A DNA stretch of 64,000 bases from Oscillibacter valericigenes Sjm18-20 (GTDB taxonomy: Bacteria; Bacillota; Clostridia; Oscillospirales; Oscillospiraceae), in assembly GCA_000283575.1 (NCBI GenBank), contig AP012044.1:1674001-1738000 (forward strand), given 5' to 3'. The position numbers and the translations under genes were made by a program. The notes below the pieces were generated by a model that was not told where the DNA came from, made no database searches, and was given only the letters and a program-made list of their open reading frames with translations. Positions 33,629-42,802 of this stretch are shown here, piece after piece. Numbering within the stretch: position 1 is the first letter of the stretch; the number at the start of each line of letters is the position of its first letter.

Positions 33629-35626
33629 ATGTTACAAGTAAAAAAGCCGCTTAAACTCAAACCAATTAAACTCCCTAAATTAAACAGGCAAAAAAAGCTA
33701 AAAGGAATCAAACAAGAACTGATCTCGTTTACAATGAGATGCATCATATGCATAGTTCTTGTTCTGTCCATCAGCTCAGTTTATCTGGCCTACTATTCCA
33801 CCCGACAGTCCCTGGCTAAAAATCTTTCGGAAACCTCAGAGCTGGTTTCTGGAAAAATCACGCAGCAGATCAACGAGCTGGACGTGATTGCACAGTCGAC
33901 CGCCCTGTATGTAGACAGTGTGGATATCACGCAGGTCAGCATTTCAAGTTATTTGAGAAACGCAAAGTCCCAGTATGGTCTCACTGCGCTTGACATTGTA
34001 AACACGAATGGGATGTCTATCATAAATGGTGAACATTATGACAATGATGAAATATACCAGCAGGCCAAGGAAGGAACCGCTTCCCTGTCAGACCCGATCA
34101 TTGACGGGGAATCGGCTTCTTTTGAATACGCATGCCCTGTCGATGATCAGATTGTGGTCGTTAGATTTCCTTACTTTGTCATCGGCGATATTATTGACGA
34201 CGTAAAGATTGGCAACACGGGAAGTACATATATTTTGAATCAGGAAGGCACCAAGGTCGCACATACAGATTTCTCGTTGGTGCTGAGCCAGCAGAACAAT
34301 CTGAACGATGTAAAGGATAATTCCGCATATAAGAGTGTTGCCAAGCTGGAAACAAAGATGGTAAACGGAGAGGAAGGCTTCGGATTCTTTACATGGAAAG
34401 GCAGCCATAAGTTTGGCGCATATGCGCCTATTGACGGAACCAACGGGTGGTCCGTGAATGTCACGGCTGAGACATCTGAATTTATGTCCGGTGCGGTGCT
34501 GTCCGCCGTTGTCGCTGTTGCCCTTGGCGCTGCGTCTATTCTGATTGCAATCTGGGCTGTCCGCAGAATTGCAAATAATATTACGCGCCCGATCGAAGAG
34601 GTCGCAAAATCCGTGGAACTGTTGTCCGGCGGCAATCTGGAAATAAACCTGGAAATTAAGCGCCGCGACGAGGTTGGGCTGATCGCAGAAAAAATCAGAG
34701 ACATGGCTCAGAAGTTCAAGGAGATCATTTCTGATATATCCCGCGTTCTGGAGGCCATCTCACAGGGAGATCTTACTGTTGGAAGCTCCTGTGATTATCC
34801 TGGAGAATTCAATGGTATTCGTACGGCAATGGAGACAATTACAGAGGGGCTGAATCGCTCCATGTCCGTTATCAAAGTTGCGGCAGAGCAGGTGAACAGC
34901 AGCTCCGAGCAGATTTCCGGAGCTTCACAGGGACTTGCCTCCGGCACGGCGGAGCAGGCTGCCGCAATCGAACAGCTGAACGCCTCTATCACAAATATTT
35001 CGACGCAATCTGAGAAAACATTGGAAAATGTTAATAAAACGGCAGAATTCGCACATCAAATCGGCGAAAAGATGGAAGCTGGCAATGCCAGCATGCAAAA
35101 CCTTAACGCCGCAATGAATGAGATTGGAACGGCTTCAGATAAAATATCATCGATTACGAAAGTTATTGAAGATATTGCGTTTCAGACCAATATTCTGGCA
35201 CTCAATGCAGCGATCGAGGCAGCTCGCGCCGGCGAGGCGGGAAAAGGATTTGCTGTGGTTGCAGACGAAGTCCGCAATCTGGCGGCCAAATCCGCAGAGG
35301 CGGCAAAGCAGACATCCGCTCTTATTGGGGCTTCTGTCGATACAATTATGAATGGGCAGACCATATCTGCTGCAACTACGCAGACTTTGCAGGAGACAAC
35401 CGATCAGACAGAGCATATTGTTAAGGCAACGCAGGATATTCAGACAGCTACCAGAGAACAGGCCCAAGCGATCGAACAGGTTACACAGGGCCTGTCGCAA
35501 GTTTCGGCGGTGGTACAGTCCAATGCGGCAACTGCGGAGGAAACCTCGGCCTCCAGCGAAGAAATGACTGCACAGGCAAATACGCTTCAGCAGGAAATGG
35601 AGAAATTTCAGCTGCGTGAATCGTAA
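33629..35626 (+). CDS. Methyl-accepting chemotaxis protein with Cache sensor
   Basis: 665 residues. Lys-rich N-terminus, membrane helix (about 34-57), extracellular Cache region (about 60-285; [17 protein letters not shown] is a typical Cache motif), membrane helix (about 289-312), HAMP (about 313-366) and signalling domain with [20 protein letters not shown] and an intact methylation-helix pattern. AAGGAGAGAG precedes ATG 33629. Its sensor differs from that of the island chemoreceptor while the tips are near-identical, so both should feed the same CheA. Confidence 0.93.
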   Translation: MLQVKKPLKLKPIKLPKLNRQKKLKGIKQELISFTMRCIICIVLVLSISSVYLAYYSTRQSLAKNLSETSELVSGKITQQINELDVIAQSTALYVDSVDITQVSISSYLRNAKSQYGLTALDIVNTNGMSIINGEHYDNDEIYQQAKEGTASLSDPIIDGESASFEYACPVDDQIVVVRFPYFVIGDIIDDVKIGNTGSTYILNQEGTKVAHTDFSLVLSQQNNLNDVKDNSAYKSVAKLETKMVNGEEGFGFFTWKGSHKFGAYAPIDGTNGWSVNVTAETSEFMSGAVLSAVVAVALGAASILIAIWAVRRIANNITRPIEEVAKSVELLSGGNLEINLEIKRRDEVGLIAEKIRDMAQKFKEIISDISRVLEAISQGDLTVGSSCDYPGEFNGIRTAMETITEGLNRSMSVIKVAAEQVNSSSEQISGASQGLASGTAEQAAAIEQLNASITNISTQSEKTLENVNKTAEFAHQIGEKMEAGNASMQNLNAAMNEIGTASDKISSITKVIEDIAFQTNILALNAAIEAARAGEAGKGFAVVADEVRNLAAKSAEAAKQTSALIGASVDTIMNGQTISAATTQTLQETTDQTEHIVKATQDIQTATREQAQAIEQVTQGLSQVSAVVQSNAATAEETSASSEEMTAQANTLQQEMEKFQLRES

Positions 35627-35730
35627 TTCTCGGATACGTGCTGAGCAATATCCGGATGGCAGTCGAGGATTAAAGCCGTATTTGGCTGAATTTCGCGAAA
35701 AACTATCCTGAACGTCTTGTTATAGAAAAG

Positions 35731-35786
35731 AAAGAGCGCCAGCAGGCTTTGAAGATTTTTTATCTTCAAGACTTTGCTGGCGCTTT
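35731..35786. terminator. Long bidirectional terminator
   Basis: AAAGAGCGCCAGCAGGC...GAAGAT pairs with ATCTTC...GCTGGCGCTTT around a T-rich loop, giving a stem of over 20 bp with few mismatches. It separates the convergent chemoreceptor and LysM genes and can serve both. Confidence 0.85.
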
Positions 35787-35827
35787 CGATATGCACAGTT
35801 TTGAATTTGCAGCGAACGTGGTGAATC

Positions 35828-37315
35828 TTATGCGATGGGAATGCAAATGACCTGGCATCGGACCAAATTCTGAAAATCTATATTTGGATTTGCCTCCATA
35901 AGGGCCGAAGGGCAGATGCAGAATCTATTCGCGATCCCGTTCAGCGTATCACCCGCTCTGACAGAATAGCGACACATATTTTCTGCGCAGCGGTTCATTG
36001 GAATGTAAATATACATCCCTGCCTGCAAACATCTTGGATTAATTCCCGGATTTTTCTGTAGGATGCTTTTAGCGCTGACATAGAATTTTCTGGCTATTGT
36101 GCATATGGTATCACACTTTTGAACCATGTATAAAAAGGCGTTTGCAGAGGGAAACGGCTCGGTTGGAATGCATACGGTGGAGCCGATTTGCAGGTTCCGG
36201 GGGTTTACACCGGGATTGAGATCGAGAATACTTTGAAGGCTGACACCGTAGGTCTGCGAAAGTTTCCAGAGGGTGTCGCCGCTTTGAATCGTATAGGAGA
36301 ACGCGCCATCCGGGCAGGTTACGGGCAGAGGCGGTGCTGCAATCGGGGTTGGCACAGGCGTGGGAGCAGGCACAGGAGCGGGCACGGGAGCAGGTACAGG
36401 AGCGGGTACGGGTGCAGGCATGGGGGCGGGCCTTGGGGTAGGCTTGGGGGTAGGCTTGGGGGTAGGCGCAGTCATAGCGGACGGAATGCATACGGTAGAT
36501 CCGATTTGCAGGTTCCGGGGGTTTACGCCCGGATTGAGATCGAGAATGCTTTGAAGACTGACGCCGTAGGTCTGCGAGAGTTTCCAGAGGGTGTCTCCGC
36601 TTTGAATCGTATAGGAGAATGCGCCATTCGGGCAGGTTACAGGCAGAAGTGGTGCAGTTGGGGTTGGCACAGGTGTGGGTGCAGGCATGGGGGTAGGCTT
36701 GGGGGTAGGCGCAGTCATAGCGGACGGAATGCATACGGTAGATCCGATTTGCAGGTTCTGGGGGTTTACGCCCGGATTGAGATCGAGAATACTTTGAAGA
36801 CTGACGCCGTAGGTCTGCGAGAGTTTCCAGAGGGTGTCTCCGCTTTGAATCGTATAGGAGAATGCGCCATTTGGGCAGGTTACAGGCAGAAGTGGTGCAG
36901 TTGGGGTTGGCACAGGTGTGGGTGCAGGCATGGGGGTAGGCTTGGGGGTAGGCGCAGTCACAGCGGACGGAATGCATACGGTAGATCCGATTTGCAGGTT
37001 CCGGGGGTTTACGCCTGGATTGAGATCAAGAATACTTTGAAGACTGACGCCGTAAGTCTGCGAGAGCTTCCAGAGGGTGTCGCCGGCACGAACTATGTAG
37101 GAGGAGGCACTATCTGGACAGGTATGAGTCAACGGAAGCGGAACTGCCGGAATGCAGAGCGTTGAACCAATCTGCAAATTCTCTGGATCTACGCCGGAAT
37201 TTAAATCGAGAATGCTCTGAAGACTGACGCCGTAGGTTTGCGAAAGCTTCCAGAGGGTATCGCCACTTTTTATAGTGTGTTGTACGGAACCCGAGGGACA
37301 TGTTTTCTTATACAT
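35828..37315 (-). CDS. Seven-LysM repeat protein
   Basis: 495 residues made of seven LysM modules joined by Pro-rich linkers (PTPKPTPMPAPTPVPTP). Modules 1-5 are nearly identical (SGDTLWKLSQTYGVSLQSIL, then LNPGVNPRNLQIGSTVCIP); modules 6-7 are divergent and Cys-rich (KCDTICTIARKF; RAGDTLNGIANRF). LysM binds N-acetylglucosamine chains. There is no signal peptide or membrane helix; LysM proteins without one are often spore coat or cortex proteins made in the mother cell, which fits a spore-former (inference). AAGGTG precedes the ATG. Flanked by terminators, so monocistronic. Confidence 0.92.
   Translation of the reverse strand: MYKKTCPSGSVQHTIKSGDTLWKLSQTYGVSLQSILDLNSGVDPENLQIGSTLCIPAVPLPLTHTCPDSASSYIVRAGDTLWKLSQTYGVSLQSILDLNPGVNPRNLQIGSTVCIPSAVTAPTPKPTPMPAPTPVPTPTAPLLPVTCPNGAFSYTIQSGDTLWKLSQTYGVSLQSILDLNPGVNPQNLQIGSTVCIPSAMTAPTPKPTPMPAPTPVPTPTAPLLPVTCPNGAFSYTIQSGDTLWKLSQTYGVSLQSILDLNPGVNPRNLQIGSTVCIPSAMTAPTPKPTPKPTPRPAPMPAPVPAPVPAPVPAPVPAPTPVPTPIAAPPLPVTCPDGAFSYTIQSGDTLWKLSQTYGVSLQSILDLNPGVNPRNLQIGSTVCIPTEPFPSANAFLYMVQKCDTICTIARKFYVSAKSILQKNPGINPRCLQAGMYIYIPMNRCAENMCRYSVRAGDTLNGIANRFCICPSALMEANPNIDFQNLVRCQVICIPIA
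36465..37100. repeat. Near-identical 240-bp tandem repeats within the LysM gene
   Basis: Blocks starting near 36,470, 36,710 and 36,955 (each with ATAGCGGACGGAATGCAT or a one-base variant) repeat the module plus linker with very few differences. DNA-level identity means recent duplication or gene conversion, and copy number probably varies. Confidence 0.85.
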
Positions 37316-37491
37316 ATATTAACACCTTATATCTGTTAAAATTAATAGGATAAACAGTTCGCTGTTCCATCTTATGCGGGCCAATCATTTTTGACCTATC
37401 AACTGGAAGTTGGTACAGGTGAAGTTGAAAAATAAAGCTGTGCGACTCATCGTAATAATTGTCAAATTCCTCATTGCGGCATCGGAAAATA

Positions 37492-37521
37492 AAAAGGCAC
37501 TATCTGACGATAGTGCCTTTT
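37492..37521 (-). terminator. Terminator of the S41 peptidase gene
   Basis: AAAAGGCACTATC pairs perfectly with GATAGTGCCTTTT around TGAC (13 bp), with T/A runs at both ends. It lies 14 bp past the stop of the minus-strand peptidase gene. Confidence 0.9.
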
Positions 37522-37534
37522 GAAGCTGGGGGAT

Positions 37535-39268
37535 TTATACGCGCAATGCCAGTAGCTGCTTGATCATTGTCTCTCCTTGGACACGTGTTGGAGCAGTGGA
37601 GAAATCACCGCTTTCCGGAAGCAATCCCCATGCCCGGGCTTTTTGCACAGCATCCTGACTCCATGCAGCCGTTTTAAGAATTGCCGGAACACTGCCGCTT
37701 TGCGTAGCGGCGGGGTGAATATCCAGCGCATCTGCGGAACGAACCATAAATACAGCGGCTTCCTGCCAGCTGATGGCTCGGGCGGAAATGAACTTCCCTG
37801 TGGTGTCCCCCAGCGCAATCTGTTTCGACTTGGCCCAATTGACTGCGGGCAGATACCATTCAATTCCAAACAAGTCATCAAAAGGCAGGGCCTGCATGTT
37901 CTGCGCCGGGCTTCCGGCTGCCTTGTACAGCATGCTAACAAAACGGCCGCGAGTCATGGGAGCATTGGAGCGATCAGCCGGTTTTAGAATTCCGGGCTCT
38001 GATAAAATTGCCTCCACGCAAGTATCTCGGCCGGTCAGCGTATCACGGAGGGTCTGAGCAATCTTCACATCGGGCTGAAGTGTTTCCACGCCCTTTCCTG
38101 AAGCTGCATCAAAATAGTTACTCAGCGAGATGAATTTTGAGGAAATACCTACACGCAAGCCTGAGGACGGCAGCTGAAAAGACTGGACGGACCCGAAATG
38201 ATCAACACTGCCGCCGGTATCTTCTCCCGCAAGAGGAAAGCCCATTTCCTGCAGTTCCACCGCGTTGATAATGGCTGAGGAAAAAGTTTTCCGCCCGATC
38301 AGGCCGGCTACTTGAATGCCCTTGCTGCGCTGCTGTGCCAAGAGCTCCAGCATCGGCGCAAGAACCCCGTCGGAACCGCCCCCGTTATTGCGCAGGTCGA
38401 TCAGGATCAAAGAGTAATTGCCTGCATCCAGATCCGACTGTACTTCCTGGCAGAAAGTTTTCATGGGGAGGGATGGATCTTCGGCGCATTGGTTGTACTG
38501 GATATAATAGGTATGATCGTTCAGTTCTTCCCCAAAATAAACTTTGGCTTTATCATAAGCGGTAGCGGCAATGCTGGCCTGCTGGTTCTTCAAAAGAGCC
38601 AGATCATCAGACTGAAAGGCACTTTCTTCAACTGCGGAAACGGACAGGGCCTGCGTATTTCCTGCGGGATCCTTCACTGTCACACGCAAGGGTTGGCCCT
38701 GTTCCGCAACCCCCAGATATTCATAGGGTTCCAATACATAGCACATCTGCCAGTATAAGTATTGCAGTTTTACCGGATTATCCGCACTCAGAAAGGTCTC
38801 AAACTTTTCGAGCACCTGCTCCATGGTAAAACCATTGATGGCAGTCACTTCTGACCCCAGCAGAGACTGATGCGCACGGTCGATTGCACTCAGCACCCAA
38901 GTCCCATCATATAAGTCCATATCGAACAGGCAGACGTGCAGGCTGTAGCCGCTGCTCCCGAGCGATACGTTGGTATGGGAATCTTTTGCCAGGGCAGCCA
39001 GGCTTGCACAATCCAAAGCAAAATTAAAATTGCTCTCCGTATCCAGCTGTCGTTCAATTTCGGATTTACGCGCTTCAAAAGCACTTTCCGGTGTATTGGC
39101 AAACAGGTTGGGGTGACTGGTTTTCAATGTGGAGTACAAATAGTCAAGATCTCCTTGTCTGGAAGCGGTTTTAGTCTGATCGGCAGCTTCTGCGCTCACG
39201 CTCAACAGCGATATCAAAATAATACCGCAGGCCAATATTTTTTTCCAGCCATTCTTTTTTACTTTCAT
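37535..39268 (-). CDS. Secreted S41-family peptidase with C-terminal SLH-like repeats
   Basis: 577 residues. Signal peptide (KKILACGIILISLLSVSAEA), then an S41/C-terminal-processing-protease-like domain. IDLRNNGGGSDG is the typical block before the nucleophile, and the Ser of GRKTFSSAIINA is the candidate catalytic residue. The C-terminal 140 residues (APMTRGRFVSMLYKAAG ... LPAVNWAKSKQIALGD ... AWGLLPESGD) are S-layer-homology-like and should anchor the enzyme to the cell wall. GGGAGG precedes the ATG. A surface hydrolase of unknown substrate. Confidence 0.9.
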   Translation of the reverse strand: MKVKKNGWKKILACGIILISLLSVSAEAADQTKTASRQGDLDYLYSTLKTSHPNLFANTPESAFEARKSEIERQLDTESNFNFALDCASLAALAKDSHTNVSLGSSGYSLHVCLFDMDLYDGTWVLSAIDRAHQSLLGSEVTAINGFTMEQVLEKFETFLSADNPVKLQYLYWQMCYVLEPYEYLGVAEQGQPLRVTVKDPAGNTQALSVSAVEESAFQSDDLALLKNQQASIAATAYDKAKVYFGEELNDHTYYIQYNQCAEDPSLPMKTFCQEVQSDLDAGNYSLILIDLRNNGGGSDGVLAPMLELLAQQRSKGIQVAGLIGRKTFSSAIINAVELQEMGFPLAGEDTGGSVDHFGSVQSFQLPSSGLRVGISSKFISLSNYFDAASGKGVETLQPDVKIAQTLRDTLTGRDTCVEAILSEPGILKPADRSNAPMTRGRFVSMLYKAAGSPAQNMQALPFDDLFGIEWYLPAVNWAKSKQIALGDTTGKFISARAISWQEAAVFMVRSADALDIHPAATQSGSVPAILKTAAWSQDAVQKARAWGLLPESGDFSTAPTRVQGETMIKQLLALRV

Positions 39269-39705
39269 GCGCGTCCTCCCTGGAATATTGTTTTAATTAA
39301 CTAGAACAATAATACATTTGAACAGGGAAGTCAAGGCCAGTCCCATATTTATTTCCTGCAAGTGGAAATGAGCAGTAAAAACGAAGAGACCCGCTGCCTG
39401 CCGACAAATAACTGATGATACAATTGAAGCTGCCGGGCAATTGCCGGGTTCTATTATATAATGCTCTCACTGCATGACCGGTTATCATCGTGCTGATGCA
39501 GTGCGCTACATTATGCATCTGGGAAGTGGTTCAGGCTGGATGGCAGCGCATGATGCGTAATATTCGTTTAGTCGTGCTTTGCCCGAGCCATTTTTGAGGA
39601 GCGGACAATCTCAAACAGTTAGGTTTTCCTTTGGTAAATTTAAAATTACTATTTTTAACAGGTAATAGAAATCATAGTATTTAAAAGAACGGCCATAATA
39701 GTGCT

Positions 39706-39722
39706 TGGGTACTAAGTACCCA
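39706..39722. promoter_or_regulatory. Perfect 17-nt palindrome
   Basis: TGGGTACTAAGTACCCA is self-complementary around a central base, in an AT-rich gene-free region. Shape and length suit an operator or a small hairpin; no linked gene is obvious. Confidence 0.35.
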
Positions 39723-39873
39723 GCAGATATTTAGTTTGAAATCAGGAGATGATTGAGTTGAATCGATCTATCTTTGGCCCTGTTATGATTCGAGCCGTTT
39801 AGCTAAAAGATTAACGGGAGAAAATTAGGCGAATAAACTTCATTTCCCCATGGACAGTTAAATACCAGCTTAT

Positions 39874-39903
39874 AGGCAGGGACTCTTGATTGAGCCCCTG
39901 CCT
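39874..39903 (+). terminator. Terminator-like hairpin
   Basis: AGGCAGGG pairs with CCCTGCCT around a 14-nt loop and is followed by GTTTATAG. It precedes the phage-gene fragment and may be the end of a lost transcript. Confidence 0.45.
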
Positions 39904-39939
39904 GTTTATAGATTGATTTATTTATGAATTAGATAATTG

Positions 39940-40142
39940 TTTTGCGGATTCTTTCGAACCAACTGCCTCCAGCTTGTTGCTTGCGTCCAGAAATCGCTGA
40001 CGGTGACAGTTGGCTGAAGGAGAAGATTGTGTGAATTGCAGATGCAGGCACCAATGCCCGCCCGCTATATGAATCTTCCGGGAATCAGCGAAATTGAGTT
40101 TAGGTGCTGTAAGGATGGATTCTATCAAACAGGAATGACGGG
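39940..40142 (+). pseudogene. Decayed fragment of a prophage regulator gene
   Basis: The frame RYMNLPGISEIEF then KDGFYQTG ends at 40,142. It matches the C-terminus of the intact prophage gene at 54,322-54,801 (RYMNLPGISEVDF, KDGFLSE). Upstream, LAEGEDCVNC in another frame corresponds to the preceding part. So a related prophage once lay here and was lost. Confidence 0.6.
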
Positions 40143-40184
40143 ATAAATTCTCCGCATACTAAGGCAAGCGAAAGGAGGTTTACC

Positions 40185-40439
40185 ATGGGAATCTTGGGCT
40201 GGATCGTTATAGGCGCTCTCGCCGGATGGATCGCAAGTATGTTGACCGGCAATAACGAAAAGATGGGAGCCGGGGCAAATATTGCGGTCGGTATTATCGG
40301 CGGATTTATCGGCGGCATTGCAATGAACTTATTGGGCGGCAGCGGAATCACGGGATTCAACCTCTGGAGTTTACTGGTTGCCGTAATTGGAGCCGTGATC
40401 TTGCTGTGGATTGTGAATGCAATTAAACGAAGAACCTGA
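40185..40439 (+). CDS. GlsB/YeaQ/YmgE family stress membrane protein
   Basis: 84 residues with three hydrophobic Gly-rich helices (GWIVIGALAGWIASML, NIAVGIIGGFIGGIAM, LLVAVIGAVILLWIV). The family (transglycosylase-associated) is induced by general stress; the mechanism is unknown. GAAAGGAGG precedes the ATG and a terminator follows 60 bp later, so it is a single-gene unit. Confidence 0.92.
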   Translation: MGILGWIVIGALAGWIASMLTGNNEKMGAGANIAVGIIGGFIGGIAMNLLGGSGITGFNLWSLLVAVIGAVILLWIVNAIKRRT

Positions 40440-40501
40440 TCAAAATAAGAAACCGACCGACTTAGGATAAAATAGTTAGCAGACATGAAAATCCATGCTA
40501 A

Positions 40502-40539
40502 GCCACCTGTTCGATTCTAAATTGAACAGGTGGCTTTTT
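40502..40539 (+). terminator. Intrinsic terminator after the stress-protein gene
   Basis: GCCACCTGTTC pairs with GAACAGGTGGC (11 bp, perfect) and is followed by TTTTT. The rest of 40,540-40,768 contains only weakly supported reading frames. Confidence 0.9.
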
Positions 40540-40768
40540 ATTTAATTTGCGGATAGGGCGAATGGTATCGAACTGCGGTTTATTTTCTAAGAGAGGTGTG
40601 GCAGCCTGCGTATGTACTGGTTTCCCTGACGCTGTGCAAAGGGACAGGAGATCAGTTATGTGTTTCTTTTTCTCTAATTTTAATCTTAGTTTTTTTATTT
40701 CAACCAGCGTTGAAATAGGGGAACATTGTCGGAATGCTCATTCCCTCCGTTCCGTTTCCCGCGCACCG

Positions 40769-40927
40769 TCAGAAGTGAAAAACGCCGATGATGTGCTGAA
40801 GATTGAACCCGAAGAAGTAAATACAGATGAAATAGACTATGGCAATGCATACAGCAAGCTTTAGCAGCTTTTTTGCCAGCGACAGAATAATGAAAAAGGC
40901 AATCATCGCCAAAATTATGTAACCCAC
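40769..40927 (-). CDS. Small hydrophobic membrane protein
   Basis: 52 residues, almost all hydrophobic: GYIILAMIAFFIILSLAKKL, then AVCIAIVYFICIYFF. Two membrane segments are likely. A GTG start with GAGGTG 6 nt upstream is preferred. No family recognised. It lies between the GlsB and CCA-enzyme genes. Confidence 0.5.
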   Translation of the reverse strand: MGYIILAMIAFFIILSLAKKLLKLAVCIAIVYFICIYFFGFNLQHIIGVFHF

Positions 40928-41152
40928 AATTGCACCTCGCTGTTTTAGTATTGGTTCCATTGTAGCATTTGCGCGGGATAATAACAAGCATAGAGGGGGT
41001 GACATGGCGAATGAGTAGAATCTTATCCCCACAGATCAGTAAAGCGAGTGTGAAGCTGGTGCTGGACATGGCTTGGACAGGCATACAGGCAAAAGCGGCG
41101 CTGAAATGGCACCTGAAGCTGAAAAACACCGGGTTTGCCGTCTCCCCGGCCT

Positions 41153-42472
41153 TTAACGCGTTATACACGCCTGCGCCGCGGAGAGCAGAGCGGATTTTTT
41201 ATTGGGCAGCTTTCCGTCTACCACCGCACAGAGCAGACGGTTCAGCATCATGCCGATCTCCGGGCCGCGAAGGCCCAGCTCCAGCAGGTCCCGTCCGTTT
41301 ACTGCCAGCTGTTTCAGGGAAAAGCAGGTATCCTGTGCCAGCAGGGCGTCCAGAATTTCCGCTCCCCGCTCAACTTCCCGGAGCCGGGGCCGGAACTCCG
41401 GGGCCTGCCCCAGATTGTCCGCCCGCTTTACCTCCGTCAACTGCCGCAGACGCTCCTCGCCCAGCTTCATCAGCGCTCGGCGGACGCCTTTCTCTGTCCG
41501 GGGGATATCCCGGTCGTGCCATGTCACCAAGGTTGTTACCGCATCCCGGGTCGCATTGTCGAATTTCAGCCGCTGCAGCACGGTATCCGCGATCTCCGCG
41601 CTCACGGCAGGATGCCCGTAAAAATGCCCGCCCCGTTCATCCCGGGTGAAGCAGAGGGGCTTGCCCACATCATGGAGCAGGACCGCCCAGCGCAGCACCG
41701 GCTCCGCCGGGGCCGCAGCCAGAGCGTGGAGCGTGTGCTCCCATACATCGTAACAGTGATAACGGCTGTGTTGGTCGAAGCCTACCATGGGCAGCAGCTC
41801 CGGGAGCACCGTCCCCACGACTTCCGAAAATTCCCGCAGCACTTCCGCGGCCTCCGGTCCGCAGAGCAGCTTTGTAAGCTCATCCCGAACGCGCTCCGCC
41901 GCCATACTGATAAGCAGTCCGCGGCAGTCCCGCAGCCCCTGGGCCGTATCCTCCGCGACGGAAAAACCCAGTGCGGCGGAGAACCGCAGGCAGCGCAGGA
42001 TGCGCAGTGCATCCTCACGAAACCGCTTTTCCGGGTCTCCCACGCAGCGCAGAATATGAGCGTTCAAATCAGCCTGCCCGTCAAAAGGGTCCGTCAGTTT
42101 CCCACGAAGATCCGCAGCCATGGCGTTCACCGTGAAATCGCGGCGGCTCAGATCGTCGCGCAGGGAGCGGGTGAAGGTCACTGAATCCGGGTGGCGGCTG
42201 TCGGCGTAGGGCCCGTCCGTGCGAAAGGTTGTGACCTCCACCGAGAGAGGACCTTCCCGAACCGTGACGGTACCATGCCGCAATCCAGTGGGAAAGGCGC
42301 GGCCCGCGAAGGCGGCCAGCGTCTCCTCCGGAAGGGCGGAGGTGGTCACATCCCAGTCTTCCGGTGCCCGGCCCAGAAGGGAATCGCGGACGCAGCCGCC
42401 CACGCAGTGGGCGGCATAGCCTTTGGCTTCCAAGGATTTCAGGATCGTTTTAACAGGTTCCGGGATGGTCAT
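41153..42472 (-). CDS. cca: CCA-adding tRNA nucleotidyltransferase
   Basis: 439 residues. Adds or repairs the 3' CCA of tRNAs. Class II polymerase-beta head with CVGGCVRDSLLGR and the metal-binding DWDVTTSA, the flexible RRDFTVNAMA segment, the RILRCLRFSAALGF neck, and an HD domain (LLHDVGKPLCF, TWHDRD). The HD domain suggests added phosphohydrolase activity. The start MTIPEPVKTIL at 42472 fits the family; longer upstream frames do not. First of the core housekeeping block. Confidence 0.95.
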   Translation of the reverse strand: MTIPEPVKTILKSLEAKGYAAHCVGGCVRDSLLGRAPEDWDVTTSALPEETLAAFAGRAFPTGLRHGTVTVREGPLSVEVTTFRTDGPYADSRHPDSVTFTRSLRDDLSRRDFTVNAMAADLRGKLTDPFDGQADLNAHILRCVGDPEKRFREDALRILRCLRFSAALGFSVAEDTAQGLRDCRGLLISMAAERVRDELTKLLCGPEAAEVLREFSEVVGTVLPELLPMVGFDQHSRYHCYDVWEHTLHALAAAPAEPVLRWAVLLHDVGKPLCFTRDERGGHFYGHPAVSAEIADTVLQRLKFDNATRDAVTTLVTWHDRDIPRTEKGVRRALMKLGEERLRQLTEVKRADNLGQAPEFRPRLREVERGAEILDALLAQDTCFSLKQLAVNGRDLLELGLRGPEIGMMLNRLLCAVVDGKLPNKKSALLSAAQACITR

Positions 42473-42802
42473 TTGGTCCACCTGACTTTCTTTTTCCAAA
42501 AGGAAAACCCACGTCGATGCAAAAGCGGCGGGCGGCGCCATTTCAGTTGCATTTTCCGGCGTTTCATAGTATAATATAATTTTTGAGAAGGACGATGAAA
42601 CGCACATACGCAAAGGCTGGGAATCGGACGCTTTTTCGTCGTACCATGTTCACGTCCGAACGGATAAACCGCCAGCGGGTCGACGGCGCGGGTATTTTGA
42701 TCGCTTATGGGGCCCACAGGCTATAAAAAATGATGATACAGATTATAATACAATAAACGGTATCCCATTTGCAAGCTTATGCATGAGAAGGAGCGAACCA
42801 TT
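42473..42802. other. Divergent promoter region between cca and murC
   Basis: 330 bp with no gene. TATAAT-like -10 elements occur near 42,565-42,575 and at 42,744-42,749, the latter 54 bp before murC, but neither has a clear -35. Confidence 0.4.

Larger units (their letters stand above)
39269..40184. other. 900-bp interval without an intact gene
   Basis: Holds a 17-nt odd palindrome at 39,706-39,722, a terminator-like hairpin at 39,874-39,903 and a decayed phage gene fragment at 39,940-40,142. No intact reading frame with a ribosome site was found on either strand. Confidence 0.55.

Noticed and set aside
36360..36960. CRISPR-like repeats on the plus strand
   Set aside because: The repeats are in phase with LysM modules and Pro-rich linkers of a protein gene and lack short uniform repeats with unique spacers. 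I saw no CRISPR array or cas gene in the window.
36188..37165. A long plus-strand frame across the LysM gene
   Set aside because: It is antisense to a clearly conserved protein and has Gly/Arg-rich low-complexity content without any domain.
40547..40864. A plus-strand 105-residue frame
   Set aside because: No ribosome site or recognisable domain, and it overlaps the better supported small membrane protein on the minus strand.
40969..41160. Start of a plus-strand protein (MSRILSPQISKASVKL) running into cca
   Set aside because: The frame continues only as antisense to cca, and its first 50 residues match no family I know. It may be a remnant but cannot be supported.
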